From Streptomyces sp. Je 1-79 (GTDB lineage Bacteria; Actinomycetota; Actinomycetes; Streptomycetales; Streptomycetaceae), in assembly GCF_025195125.1 (NCBI RefSeq), contig NZ_JAMGSL010000019.1:1-64000 (forward strand): a DNA stretch of 64,000 bases, written 5' to 3'. Shown here piece by piece: positions 1 through 8,445 of the stretch (within the stretch, counting starts at the first letter, position 1; every line of letters begins with the position of its first letter). The position numbers were made by a program, and so were the translations under genes. The notes under the pieces are model-generated. The model saw only the letters and a list, made by a program, of their open reading frames with translations, made no database searches and was not told where the DNA came from.

Positions 1-91
1 TTTCAGGAATTCGCTTTCGCGCTTTCCCTTGCGGCGGGGTCAAACACTACCAGGCTTTCTCACTGCCCCTGACCACCCCTCCGCAGGCACG

Positions 92-109
92 CAGAGGTGT
101 AGACCACTG
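92..109. promoter_or_regulatory. dre-like DasR operator upstream of crr
   Basis: AGGTGTAGACCACT (95-108) is a near-palindrome close to the known DasR responsive element TGGTCTAGACCA. It lies directly upstream of TAGGAT (114-119), a typical Streptomyces -10 hexamer, so a bound repressor would block the polymerase. DasR control of crr-ptsI by GlcNAc/GlcN phosphates is established in S. coelicolor. The rest of 1-353 is a long leader in which no gene is supported. Confidence 0.65.
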
Positions 110-353
110 GGGTTAGGATCTGGCTTGATAGGTGCTGCCGACCCACGACTCGAAGTCGCGTTGGGGTCAAGCAGGAGTACGACAGTACATCCCACCGCCA
201 GTAGAGGCAAATCGTTTCTGGCTGGTCCTAGGTCTGCTAACTGGTACGTCTCGTGCGGAACCGGGACTTCCTATGACATACGCTTCTGAACAGTACGCCG
301 TCCAGGACAGGCAGTGACGGCGCCACACCATCTCCGCCCCTGGGAGGCTTCCC

Positions 354-803
354 ATGACAACCGTGACGTCGCCGCTTGCTGGACGCGCCATCGGTCTCGC
401 CGCTGTACCCGACCCGGTCTTCTCCGGTGCGATGGTCGGTCCCGGCACCGCCATCGATCCCGTACGTGAGCCGTCGGAGGCCGTGTCGCCGGTCGACGGC
501 GTCATCGTCTCTCTGCACCCGCACGCGTTCGTCGTCGTCGACGGCGAGGGACACGGGGTGCTGACGCACCTCGGGATCGACACCGTTCAGCTCAACGGGC
601 AGGGCTTCGAGCTGCTCGTGAGCAAGGGGGACACCGTGACGCGGGGACAGGCCGTCGTCCGTTGGAACCCCGCCGAGGTCGAGGCCGCCGGTAAGTCCCC
701 GATCTGCCCCGTCGTGGCCCTGGAGGCCACGGCCGACTCCCTCTCCGATGTCGTGGACAGCGGCGACGTGAAGGCCGACGACCAGCTCTTCAGCTGGCGC
801 TGA
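354..803 (+). CDS. crr: PTS glucose-type EIIA component (Crr)
   Basis: A 149-aa cytosolic phosphocarrier that takes phosphate from HPr and passes it to sugar-specific EIIB domains, in Streptomyces mainly for N-acetylglucosamine. The active-site signature is visible: H57 in HPHAFVVV and the phosphorylated H72 in THLGIDTV match H75 and H90 of E. coli EIIA-Glc. The length is normal for a stand-alone EIIA-Glc domain. GGGAGG lies a few bases before the ATG. ptsI follows after 83 nt in the same direction, so the two probably form one GlcNAc-responsive operon under the upstream dre site. Confidence 0.93.
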   Translation: MTTVTSPLAGRAIGLAAVPDPVFSGAMVGPGTAIDPVREPSEAVSPVDGVIVSLHPHAFVVVDGEGHGVLTHLGIDTVQLNGQGFELLVSKGDTVTRGQAVVRWNPAEVEAAGKSPICPVVALEATADSLSDVVDSGDVKADDQLFSWR

Positions 804-846
804 GGCCGGCGTCGTCCTCGTGACGACCACGAGTTCGACATTCATC

Positions 847-867
847 GCGGCGGCCGGATGCCGCCGC
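847..867 (+). promoter_or_regulatory. crr-ptsI intercistronic hairpin
   Basis: GCGGCGGC (847-854) and GCCGCCGC (860-867) form a perfect 8-bp stem with a 5-nt loop, ending just upstream of the ptsI ribosome-binding site. There is no U-tract. It could be an attenuator, a processing site or an mRNA-stability element setting the crr:ptsI ratio; that role is inferred. Confidence 0.45.
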
Positions 868-886
868 TCTATCGGAGACGGGTGAG

Positions 887-2557
887 ATGGAGACAACGCT
901 GCGAGGCGTCGGCGTCAGCCACGGTGTGGCGATCGGCGAGGTCCGGCACATGGGTACGGCGGTTCTCGAACCGCCGGCCAAGCAGATTCCCGCCGAGGAG
1001 GCGGAGCGCGAGCAGGGGCGCGCCCGTCAGGCCGTGGAGGCTGTGGCTGCCGACCTGATTGCGCGCGGCAATCTGGCCGGCGGTGAGGCTCAGCATGTGC
1101 TGGAGGCCCAGGCGATGATCGCCCAGGACCCCGAGCTCATCGCCGACGTCGACCGTCGGATCGCGGTCGGCAGCACGGCCGAGCGCGGTATCTACGACGC
1201 GTTCTCCCACTACCGCGAGCTGCTCGCGGGCGCGGGTGAGTACATGGCCGGTCGCGTGGCCGACCTCGACGACGTGCGGAACCGTATCGTCGCGCGCCTC
1301 CTGGGTGTGCCGATGCCGGGTGTGCCGGACAGCGACGAGCCGTACGTACTGATCGCGCGGGACCTCGCTCCGGCGGACACGGCGCTGCTCGACCCGGCGC
1401 TCGTGCTCGGCTTCGTGACCGAGGAGGGCGGGCCGACCAGCCACAGCGCGATTCTCGCGCGGGCGCTGGGTGTGCCGGCCGTCGTGGCGCTGCCGGGTGC
1501 GGGGGAGATCGGCGAGGGCACGGTGATCGCCGTGGACGGTTCCACCGGTGAGCTCTTCGTGGAGCCGACCGAGGAGCGGAAGGCGGCTCTGACCGCGGCC
1601 GCCGCGGAGCGCAAGGCCGCGCTGGCCGCGTCCAGCGGTCCGGGTGCGACCTCGGACGGGCACAAGGTGCCGCTGCTGGCCAACGTCGGTGGTCCGGCGG
1701 ATGTGCCGGCAGCGGTGGAGGCCGGGGCTGAGGGTGTCGGTCTGTTCCGTACGGAGTTCCTCTTCCTGGACGACAGCAAGAAGGCTCCGTCGGAGGCGAA
1801 GCAGGTCGAGGCGTACCGCAAGGTGCTCGAGGCCTTCCCCGAGGGCCGTGTGGTCGTGCGGGTGCTGGACGCCGGTGCGGACAAGCCGCTCGACTTCCTG
1901 ACCCCGGCGGACGAGCCGAACCCGGCGCTGGGTGTCCGGGGTCTGCGTTCGCTGCTCGATCACCCGGACGTGCTGCGGACGCAGCTGACCGCGCTGGCGA
2001 AGGCCGTCGAGGGCCTGCCGGTGTACCTCGAGGTCATGGCGCCGATGGTGGCCGACCGTACGGACGCGAAGGCGTTCGCCGACGCGTGCCGTGAGGCGGG
2101 GCTGCAGGCCAAGTTCGGTGCGATGGTGGAGATCCCCTCCGCCGCTCTGCGGGCCCGTTCGATCCTGCAGGAGGTGGAGTTCCTGTCGCTCGGTACGAAC
2201 GACCTGGCGCAGTACACCTTCGCCGCCGACCGTCAGGTCGGTGCGGTGTCGCGGCTGCAGGATCCGTGGCAGCCGGCGCTGCTCGACCTGGTGGCGCTGT
2301 CCGCCGAGGCGGCCAAGGCCGAGGGCAAGAGCTGTGGGGTCTGTGGTGAGGCCGCTGCGGATCCGCTGCTGGCCTGTGTGCTGACGGGCCTGGGTGTCAC
2401 CTCTCTGTCGATGGGTGCCGCGTCGATTCCGTACGTGCGGGCGACGCTCGCGAAGTACACGCTGGCTCAGTGCGAGCGGGCCGCTGCCGCGGCTCGGGCC
2501 GCCGACACGGCCGAGGAGGCCCGGGTGGCCGCGCAGGCGGTGCTGTCCGGGGAGTGA
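887..2557 (+). CDS. ptsI: PTS enzyme I (phosphoenolpyruvate-protein phosphotransferase)
   Basis: A 556-aa cytosolic enzyme that autophosphorylates from PEP and phosphorylates HPr, the first step of all PTS sugar uptake. The phosphohistidine site is GGPTSHSAILAR (H186). The C-terminal PEP-binding barrel has GLFRTEFLF, the LGTNDLAQYTFAADR motif and a catalytic Cys in SCGVCGEAA (C486). The length is typical (about 550-575 aa). The ATG follows GGAGACGGGTGAG. It is the second gene of crr-ptsI, and HPr is not encoded nearby. Confidence 0.95.
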   Translation: METTLRGVGVSHGVAIGEVRHMGTAVLEPPAKQIPAEEAEREQGRARQAVEAVAADLIARGNLAGGEAQHVLEAQAMIAQDPELIADVDRRIAVGSTAERGIYDAFSHYRELLAGAGEYMAGRVADLDDVRNRIVARLLGVPMPGVPDSDEPYVLIARDLAPADTALLDPALVLGFVTEEGGPTSHSAILARALGVPAVVALPGAGEIGEGTVIAVDGSTGELFVEPTEERKAALTAAAAERKAALAASSGPGATSDGHKVPLLANVGGPADVPAAVEAGAEGVGLFRTEFLFLDDSKKAPSEAKQVEAYRKVLEAFPEGRVVVRVLDAGADKPLDFLTPADEPNPALGVRGLRSLLDHPDVLRTQLTALAKAVEGLPVYLEVMAPMVADRTDAKAFADACREAGLQAKFGAMVEIPSAALRARSILQEVEFLSLGTNDLAQYTFAADRQVGAVSRLQDPWQPALLDLVALSAEAAKAEGKSCGVCGEAAADPLLACVLTGLGVTSLSMGAASIPYVRATLAKYTLAQCERAAAAARAADTAEEARVAAQAVLSGE

Positions 2558-2580
2558 TCCCGGTTCGTTCGTTGGTGTAG

Positions 2581-2618
2581 AAGGGGCTTCCCGTCACGGA
2601 TGTGGCGGGGAGCCCCTT
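2581..2618. terminator. Bidirectional terminator between ptsI and the next gene
   Basis: AAGGGGCTTCCCG (2581-2593) pairs with the arm at 2606-2618 around a short loop, with one G-U pair. It lies between the convergent ends of ptsI and the 2624-3520 gene and can serve both. Confidence 0.75.
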
Positions 2619-2623
2619 CGGCG

Positions 2624-3520
2624 TCAGTGGTGGGTGGGCCGGTCGTCCTCGTCGGGGGCGAGGGTGAATCCGGCCCGGTAGTCGACGCCGGGTTCCGGGG
2701 CGATCGGTTCTCCGGTGGCTGCGTCGGTGCAGTAGGCGCTGAAGACTTCGGCTTCCGTGAGGGGGTGCAGGGTCCCCGCGGTGAGGCGCCAGCCGTGGAG
2801 GCGGTCGCGGGTTCCCGGGCTTGTGGTGCGCAGGACCACTCCCCCGGGTTTGTCGAGGGCGATGCCCGCGGCGAGGACGGTGGCGAATTCGGCGCCTTCG
2901 CCGCTGTCGAGGTGGGCGGGGCCGTTCCCCTCACGGGTCGCGTGGAGGACGGCGAGGAGGTGTTCGTCGTCGGCGGGGACGCTGCAGACCACGTGGTGGC
3001 TGCCAGGCCCTGCTGCTTCGAGGAGTCGCATGAGCAGGCGTGAGGCCTGTTCGAAGGCGGCTCGGCCGATGTCCTCTCCGCAGCCGGCGCACTCTCCGGC
3101 ACCGGCGAGGAGTGTGGTGGCGTACTCCCAGGTGGCGTGGCGGACGGCGGTGTCGATGAGGGTGGGGACGAGCGTGGTCATGGGCTGGCCCGTATAGGGG
3201 ACGAGGGCGCCCGTCGCTGCCAGTTCCGCGGTGTAGCGGCTGCGGCTGGCGGGGCGGTCGGGGTCGATGCCGGTGTCCTGGCAGTACTGGGCGTACTGCT
3301 CGGGGTCGAACAGGGCGACCGTGGTGTGGCCGCCCTGGGTGGCGAGGGCCCTGAGGAGGCCCTCGACCTGCTGGAGGTAGGCCGGGTGGTCGTCGAAGGC
3401 GAAGGTGGCGTACCGGCGCATGGCCGTGAAGTCGTCCTCGTCGGCGAGGAGGCCTACGGTGCTGGGAACTTCGCGGCGCAGGGCGCGGCGCATGGATGTG
3501 GTGGTGCCGGACTTGGTCAT
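2624..3520 (-). CDS. Conserved hypothetical protein (Streptomyces)
   Basis: A 298-aa soluble protein with no signal peptide or membrane segment. It begins MTKSGTTTSMRRALRREVPS and has a FAFDDHPAYLQQVE region and a CAGCGEDIGRAAFEQ segment whose CxxC could bind metal. I do not recognise a catalytic motif. The start at 3520 is preferred over an in-frame ATG 33 nt upstream because GGGGAG lies just before it. It converges on ptsI across a shared terminator. Related proteins are, as I recall, common in Streptomyces and uncharacterised. Confidence 0.75.
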   Translation of the reverse strand: MTKSGTTTSMRRALRREVPSTVGLLADEDDFTAMRRYATFAFDDHPAYLQQVEGLLRALATQGGHTTVALFDPEQYAQYCQDTGIDPDRPASRSRYTAELAATGALVPYTGQPMTTLVPTLIDTAVRHATWEYATTLLAGAGECAGCGEDIGRAAFEQASRLLMRLLEAAGPGSHHVVCSVPADDEHLLAVLHATREGNGPAHLDSGEGAEFATVLAAGIALDKPGGVVLRTTSPGTRDRLHGWRLTAGTLHPLTEAEVFSAYCTDAATGEPIAPEPGVDYRAGFTLAPDEDDRPTHH

Positions 3521-3542
3521 GTCTCCCCCTGAGCGCTGTCGA

Positions 3543-4826
3543 TCAGTGCTCACTCACCGTAACCGAGGGCACTGACAGTGACGGCTTGGTCGTCCGGTCG
3601 CGGATCAGACGGTGCTGGGCCGCGCCCGCGGCGACGAGGCCGAGGCCGAGGAGGGGCCAGGCGAGAGGGCCGGCGGACATGACGCCGGTGACGAGGAGGG
3701 GGCCGGCGAAGCGCTGGCTCGAGTGGGCGAGCCCGTGGACGCCGAGGTAGGCGCCCTGCGCCTCGGGCGGGGCCAGTGCGACGGAGAGTTCCCAGGAGGC
3801 CGTCGCGTGGATGATCTCGGCGAAGGTGAGGGCGACGACCGCGACGACGAGGGCGGTGACGGCGAGGGCGGGTCCGCCGGCCGCGGAGGCGGCGAGGGCG
3901 AGGGTGCCGAGGACGAAGAGGCCGGTGAGCGGGACGAGGAGTCGTCGGGCGGCCGGGGTGGTGGCGCCGAACCGGGAGAGCGGGACCTGGAAGATCACGA
4001 CCAGGACGGTGTTGAGGACCAGCAGCAGCGGGGCGAGCCCGACCGGTGCGGCGGTGGCGTGGACGATCCAGAGGGGGACGGCGACCTGAAGGATCGTGTC
4101 GTCGAGGAAGAGGGCGGCGTCGGTGGCGGTGTAGCCGAGGAACGTGCGGTCGCGCCAGGGGGAGGCCGGCGCGGCGGGTGGCCGGTCGTCGGCCTGGGCG
4201 GAGGCGGCGGCGATGCGGGAGGGGGCGGGTGGCTCGGCGCAGCGCAGGGTGAGGGCGGCGATCACCAGGTAGGTGACGACGTTGCCGATGAGGAGCAGTC
4301 CGTAGGCGCGGGTGCTGCCGGTGGCGAGTGCGGCGGCGGCGCCGAGGCCGCCGATCGACCAGCCGATGTTCACGGTGGTGCGCTGGATGGCCTGGTAGCG
4401 GACGCGTTCCGGGCCGGCGAGGCGGGCCGCGTACAGCTTGATGAGGACGCTGCCGGCGCGGTCGGGGAGGGCGCCGAGGGCGGAGTAGAGCGTCAACAGC
4501 AGGAAGTTGTCGGTGCTGAGCAGCGCGAGGAGCGCGCCGCCGCGCATGAGCTGGGCTCCGACGATGATCCGGACCAGGGGGAAGCGGTCGGCGAGGCGGC
4601 CGGCGAGCGGGGCTCCGGCGATCCCGACGCCGCCGGAGACCGTCATGAGGAGGCCGACCTGACCGAGGCCGAGGCCGGAGACGTACGTGAAGTAGAGGAC
4701 CGCGCAGCCTGCCCAGAGGCCGGTGCCGGTCTTGTCGATGATGCTCACGAGGAGCATGCGGCGGCCGTCGCGGCCTCCGGGTATGCGATTGCGGACGGTG
4801 TGGTGCCGCGGACTCCGGCAGCTCAC
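3543..4826 (-). CDS. MFS transporter
   Basis: A 427-aa membrane protein with about 10-12 hydrophobic helices and an MFS loop 2-3 motif (GRLADRFPLVR). It probably exports a drug or metabolite; the substrate is unknown. The GTG at 4826 is chosen because AAGGGGG sits 7 nt before it; an ATG at 4757 is the alternative. It diverges from a MocR-type regulator whose start is 49 bp away. Regulator and exporter share the short promoter region with the TGTATTGATACA palindrome, so the exporter is probably controlled by that regulator. Confidence 0.82.
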   Translation of the reverse strand: MSCRSPRHHTVRNRIPGGRDGRRMLLVSIIDKTGTGLWAGCAVLYFTYVSGLGLGQVGLLMTVSGGVGIAGAPLAGRLADRFPLVRIIVGAQLMRGGALLALLSTDNFLLLTLYSALGALPDRAGSVLIKLYAARLAGPERVRYQAIQRTTVNIGWSIGGLGAAAALATGSTRAYGLLLIGNVVTYLVIAALTLRCAEPPAPSRIAAASAQADDRPPAAPASPWRDRTFLGYTATDAALFLDDTILQVAVPLWIVHATAAPVGLAPLLLVLNTVLVVIFQVPLSRFGATTPAARRLLVPLTGLFVLGTLALAASAAGGPALAVTALVVAVVALTFAEIIHATASWELSVALAPPEAQGAYLGVHGLAHSSQRFAGPLLVTGVMSAGPLAWPLLGLGLVAAGAAQHRLIRDRTTKPSLSVPSVTVSEH

Positions 4827-4838
4827 TCGGGATCCCCC

Positions 4839-4867
4839 TTGACCTGAGTATTGTATTGATACATAGT
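4839..4867 (+). promoter_or_regulatory. Promoter and palindromic operator of the MocR/MFS pair
   Basis: TTGACC (4839-4844), a 17-bp spacer and CATAGT (4862-4867) form a good sigma-70-type promoter on the plus strand. The spacer contains TGTATTGATACA, a 5-bp inverted repeat with a 2-bp centre. Transcription would begin at about 4874, at the GTG start at 4875, so the regulator mRNA is probably leaderless. Confidence 0.6.
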
Positions 4868-4874
4868 TCAGTAC

Positions 4875-6194
4875 GTGGCAACACAATATTCGATCCAGGG
4901 GACGACGGCCAAGGAAATTGCCGCGTCCGTCGAGCGGGGCGTGGCGGACGGCGTACTCGCGCCGGGCGACGCGCTGCCTCCGGTGCGGAGGCTCGCGGAC
5001 GAGCTGGGGGTCAGCCCCGGCACGGTGGCGACGGCGTACAAGGAGCTGCGGCGGCGGGGCCTGGTGGTGACGCGCGGCCGGGGCGGCACGGTGGTCGCGG
5101 AGGCGGCGTCGGTCGCCTCGCGGCGCCCGCCGCGGATGCCGCCGGGCTTGGTGGACCTGGCCAGCGGCCTTCCCGACCCCGCCTTCCTGCCGGTCATGCG
5201 GCCCCCGGCGGAGATCCGTCCGGTGCGCGGCTCGCACCGCGCCGCGCCTCGGCTCACGGCGTTGGAGGAGCTGACCCGGGCCTGGTTCGCCCGGGACGAC
5301 GTGCCGGCGGAGGGGGTGACGTTCGCGCACGGGGCGCTCGACTGCATCGCCCGGCTGCTCTCGGTGGAGCTGCGGCCCGGGGACGCGGTGGCCGTGGAGG
5401 ATCCCGGGTTCCACCACCTCCTCGACCTGGTACCGGCCCTGGGCCTGCGGATGGTGCCGGTGGCCGTGGACGGTGAGGGGATGAACCCGGACGCCCTGCG
5501 GGCGGCACTGCGAGGCGGCGTGCGGGCGGTGGTCTGCAGTCCGCGTGCCCAATGCCCCACCGGGGCGTCCTTCTCGCCCGCCCGGCGGGACGAACTGGCC
5601 GCGCTGCTGCGCGAGTTCCCCGAGGTTCTCGTCGTCGAGGACGACTACAACGCGCAGATCGAGGGCGAGTGGGCGCCCACACTGGCCGCCGCGGGGCTCG
5701 AACGGTGGGCGCAGGTGCGGACGGTCTCGAAACGGCTGGGCGTCGACCTGCGGTGGGCCGGGCTCGCCGGTGATCCGGTGACGCTCTCCCGGCACGACGG
5801 CCGGATGCTCATGACCTCCGGCTGGGTCAGCCACATCCTTCAGGAGACGGTCGTCGGGCTGCTGTCCGACCCGGCGGTCACGCGGCTGGTGGCGTCCGGC
5901 GAGGTCGCGTACGCGGAGCGGCGCCAGGCGTTGGTCGACGCGCTCGGCTCGTACGGTATCCGGTCCCAGGGAGCGAGCGGGCTCAACGTGTGGGTGCCCG
6001 TACGGGACGAGTCGGCCGTGGTCAACGGACTGCGGACGCGGGGGTGGTGGGTCGCGGCCGGGGCGCGGTTCCGGATCGCGTCGCCGACCGCGGTGCGGAT
6101 CACGACGGCCGCCCTGGACATGGCGGCGGCGGGGCGGTTGGCGTCGGACTTCGCGGAAGTGCTGGGAGAGGCACAGGCGACGTACGAGGGGTGA
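4875..6194 (+). CDS. MocR-type regulator: GntR helix-turn-helix with aminotransferase fold
   Basis: A 439-aa regulator. Residues about 8-75 are a GntR winged helix (PPVRRLADELGVSPGTVATAYKEL). The rest is a fold-type-I PLP domain, with VVEDDYNAQIEGE and VSKRLGVDLRWAG carrying the likely PLP lysine. MocR proteins use PLP or its adducts as effector and usually control a neighbouring gene, here the divergent MFS transporter. The GTG start has no ribosome-binding site and falls where transcription should begin, so a leaderless message fits. The metabolite sensed is unknown. Confidence 0.88.
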   Translation: MATQYSIQGTTAKEIAASVERGVADGVLAPGDALPPVRRLADELGVSPGTVATAYKELRRRGLVVTRGRGGTVVAEAASVASRRPPRMPPGLVDLASGLPDPAFLPVMRPPAEIRPVRGSHRAAPRLTALEELTRAWFARDDVPAEGVTFAHGALDCIARLLSVELRPGDAVAVEDPGFHHLLDLVPALGLRMVPVAVDGEGMNPDALRAALRGGVRAVVCSPRAQCPTGASFSPARRDELAALLREFPEVLVVEDDYNAQIEGEWAPTLAAAGLERWAQVRTVSKRLGVDLRWAGLAGDPVTLSRHDGRMLMTSGWVSHILQETVVGLLSDPAVTRLVASGEVAYAERRQALVDALGSYGIRSQGASGLNVWVPVRDESAVVNGLRTRGWWVAAGARFRIASPTAVRITTAALDMAAAGRLASDFAEVLGEAQATYEG

Positions 6195-6257
6195 GGGGGA
6201 TGTGCTCGGGGGTGGGGCGGTCGCCGTGCGGCTGCCGGCCCACCCCCGTCACTCCGA

Positions 6258-8228
6258 TCACTCGGCCCGCTTGCGGGCCACCTCCTCGTAGAAGTGCAGC
6301 AGGTCGAGGTTGTCGACCGAGCCCGGGTTGACCGCCTTGGACATCGGGGTGCCCTGGAGGAGGCGCTTGACGGGCACTTCGATGCGCTTGCCGGTGAGGG
6401 TGTGCGGGACCCCGGGGACCTCGATGATGTCGTCGGGGACGTGGCGCGGGGAGAGCTCGGTGCGGATCGTCTGCTTGATACGGGCGATCAGCGCCTCGTC
6501 CAGGGCCGCGCCTTCCGCGAGGTGGACGAAGAGCGGCATCCAGTAGCCGCCGTCGGGCTCTTCGAGGCCGATGACGAGGGATTCGCGGATCTCCGGGAGC
6601 CGTTCGACGGCCTCGTAGATGTCCGCGCTGCCCATCCGCACGCCCTGGCGGTTCAGGGTGGAGTCGGAGCGGCCGTGGATGACGACCGAGCCGTGGTCGG
6701 TGATCGTGATCCAGTCGCCGTGGCGCCAGACGCCGGGGAACATCTCGAAGTAGCTGTCGCGGTAGCGGCTGCCGTCCGGGTCGTTCCAGAAGTGGATCGG
6801 CATGGACGGCATGGGGTTGGCGACCACGAGTTCGCCGACCTCGCCGATCAGCGGCTTGCCGGAAGGGTCCCAGGACTGCAGGTCGGTGCCGAGGCCGGCG
6901 GCCTGGAGCTCGCCGATGTGGACGGGGAGGGTGGGGACCGCTCCCGCGAAGCAGGAGCAGACGTCCGTGCCGCCGCTGACCGAGGCGATCCAGAGGTCCT
7001 CACGCACCTCGTCGTGGAGCCAGCGGAAGCCGTCCGGCGGGAGGGGGGAACCGGTGGTCGCGACGCACTTGATCGTCGAGAGGTCGAAGTCCCGGGCCGG
7101 GTGGACGTCCGCCTTGGCGCAGGCCATGACGTACGCGGCGGAGGTGCCGTACAGGGTCGCCCGGGTCCGCTCGGCCACGCGCCACTGGGCGCCGGTGTCG
7201 GGGTAGCCGGGGCTGCCGTCGTAGATGACGACCGTGGTGCCGGTGAGCAGACCGGAGACGAGGAAGTTCCACATCATCCAGCCCGTGGAGGTGTACCAGA
7301 AGAACACATCCTCGGGGCCGAGGTCGCAGTGGAGGCCGAGCTGCTTCAGGTGTTCGATGAGGATGCCGCCCTGGGACTGCACGATCGCCTTGGGCAGGCC
7401 CGTGGTGCCGGAGGAGTACAGCACCCACAGCGGGTGGGAGAAGCCGACCTGCTCGAAGACCGGTTCCACGTCGGCCGCCGTGAGGTCCGCCCAGGCGAGG
7501 GCGCCCTCGGGGGGCTCGGTGCCGAGGAGGGGGATGTGGACCACGGCGCGGAGTGTGGGCAGTTCGGCGCGCAGCTCGGCCACGGTGTCGCGGCGGTCGT
7601 GCTGCTTGCCGCCGTAGCGGTAGCCGTCCACGGTGAACAGGACGACCGGCTCGACCTGCTGGAAGCGGTCCAGGACGCTGCGTGCGCCGAAGTCGGGCGC
7701 GCAGGAGGTCCATACCGCGCCGACGGCGGCGCTGGCGAGGAGGGCGACGACGGCCTCGGGGACGTTGGGCAGGTACCCGCTGACGCGGTCGCCCGGGCGT
7801 ACGCCCAGGGTGCGGAGCTCGGCGGCGAGGGAGCCGACCTGGCGGCGCAGCTCGGCCCAGGTGATCGGGCGCGGCTCATGTGTCTCGTCCACATGGAGCA
7901 GAGCCGGCTCGTGGGGGCGCTCGTCCGCGGCGCGCAGGGCGTGCTCGGCGTAGTTGAGGGTGGCTCCGGGGAACCACTCGGCGCCGGGCATCGAACGGTC
8001 GCCGAGGACGCGTTCGTACGGGGTCGAGAAGCGGATGTCGAACCACTCGGCGACGGCCTGCCAGAACGACTCCAGCTCGTCGACCGACCAGCGGTGCAGG
8101 GCCGGGTATCCGCCCTCCGACGGGGCTCCGTGGCGCTCGGCGGCCCAGGCTTGGAAGCGGGTGACCGCGGCTGCGGCGATACGTTCCTCGTCCGGCTGCC
8201 AGAGCGGCTCGGTGTGCGCTGATGTCAT
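6258..8228 (-). CDS. Acetoacetate-CoA ligase (acetoacetyl-CoA synthetase)
   Basis: A 656-aa cytosolic ANL-superfamily enzyme that activates acetoacetate with ATP and CoA to acetoacetyl-CoA, feeding ketone bodies or leucine/butanoate catabolites into acyl-CoA pools. The ATP-binding motif is LYSSGTTGLPKAIV. TSTGWMMWNFLVSGL and the C-terminal adenylation motifs HGRSDSTLNRQGVRMGS and LTGKRIEVPVK (catalytic Lys) are diagnostic of the acetoacetyl-CoA synthetase branch. The length matches the family. The start at 8228 has AGGGAGAG upstream. It diverges from the GH31 gene across about 220 bp. Confidence 0.93.
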   Translation of the reverse strand: MTSAHTEPLWQPDEERIAAAAVTRFQAWAAERHGAPSEGGYPALHRWSVDELESFWQAVAEWFDIRFSTPYERVLGDRSMPGAEWFPGATLNYAEHALRAADERPHEPALLHVDETHEPRPITWAELRRQVGSLAAELRTLGVRPGDRVSGYLPNVPEAVVALLASAAVGAVWTSCAPDFGARSVLDRFQQVEPVVLFTVDGYRYGGKQHDRRDTVAELRAELPTLRAVVHIPLLGTEPPEGALAWADLTAADVEPVFEQVGFSHPLWVLYSSGTTGLPKAIVQSQGGILIEHLKQLGLHCDLGPEDVFFWYTSTGWMMWNFLVSGLLTGTTVVIYDGSPGYPDTGAQWRVAERTRATLYGTSAAYVMACAKADVHPARDFDLSTIKCVATTGSPLPPDGFRWLHDEVREDLWIASVSGGTDVCSCFAGAVPTLPVHIGELQAAGLGTDLQSWDPSGKPLIGEVGELVVANPMPSMPIHFWNDPDGSRYRDSYFEMFPGVWRHGDWITITDHGSVVIHGRSDSTLNRQGVRMGSADIYEAVERLPEIRESLVIGLEEPDGGYWMPLFVHLAEGAALDEALIARIKQTIRTELSPRHVPDDIIEVPGVPHTLTGKRIEVPVKRLLQGTPMSKAVNPGSVDNLDLLHFYEEVARKRAE

Positions 8229-8310
8229 GGGGTGGCTCTCCCTGGGCGTACGCGGGGTCTGCGTGTGTCGCGCGCACGTGCTGGGGTGTGCGCGTGACGC
8301 GGCTGACAGG

Positions 8311-8330
8311 GACGATGCCATGTGATCGTC
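8311..8330. promoter_or_regulatory. Candidate operator between acetoacetyl-CoA synthetase and GH31 genes
   Basis: GACGAT (8311-8316) and ATCGTC (8325-8330) form a perfect 6-bp inverted repeat around 8 bp in the divergent intergenic region. This geometry suits a dimeric regulator. No regulator gene is adjacent, so the binding factor is unknown. Confidence 0.35.
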
Positions 8331-8445
8331 TTTCGCACCAGGGTTCCCCGCCCATGGTCGGACGGTTGAATATGTGCTCTCACCACGGGTGAACGGCAGT
8401 TGAACGGACCTCGCGCGGGCCTCGCCGAATGGCAGGGTGAGCTGC

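Noticed and set aside
1..353. Short frames in the crr leader
   Set aside because: They overlap each other and the dre/-10 region and have no ribosome-binding sites.
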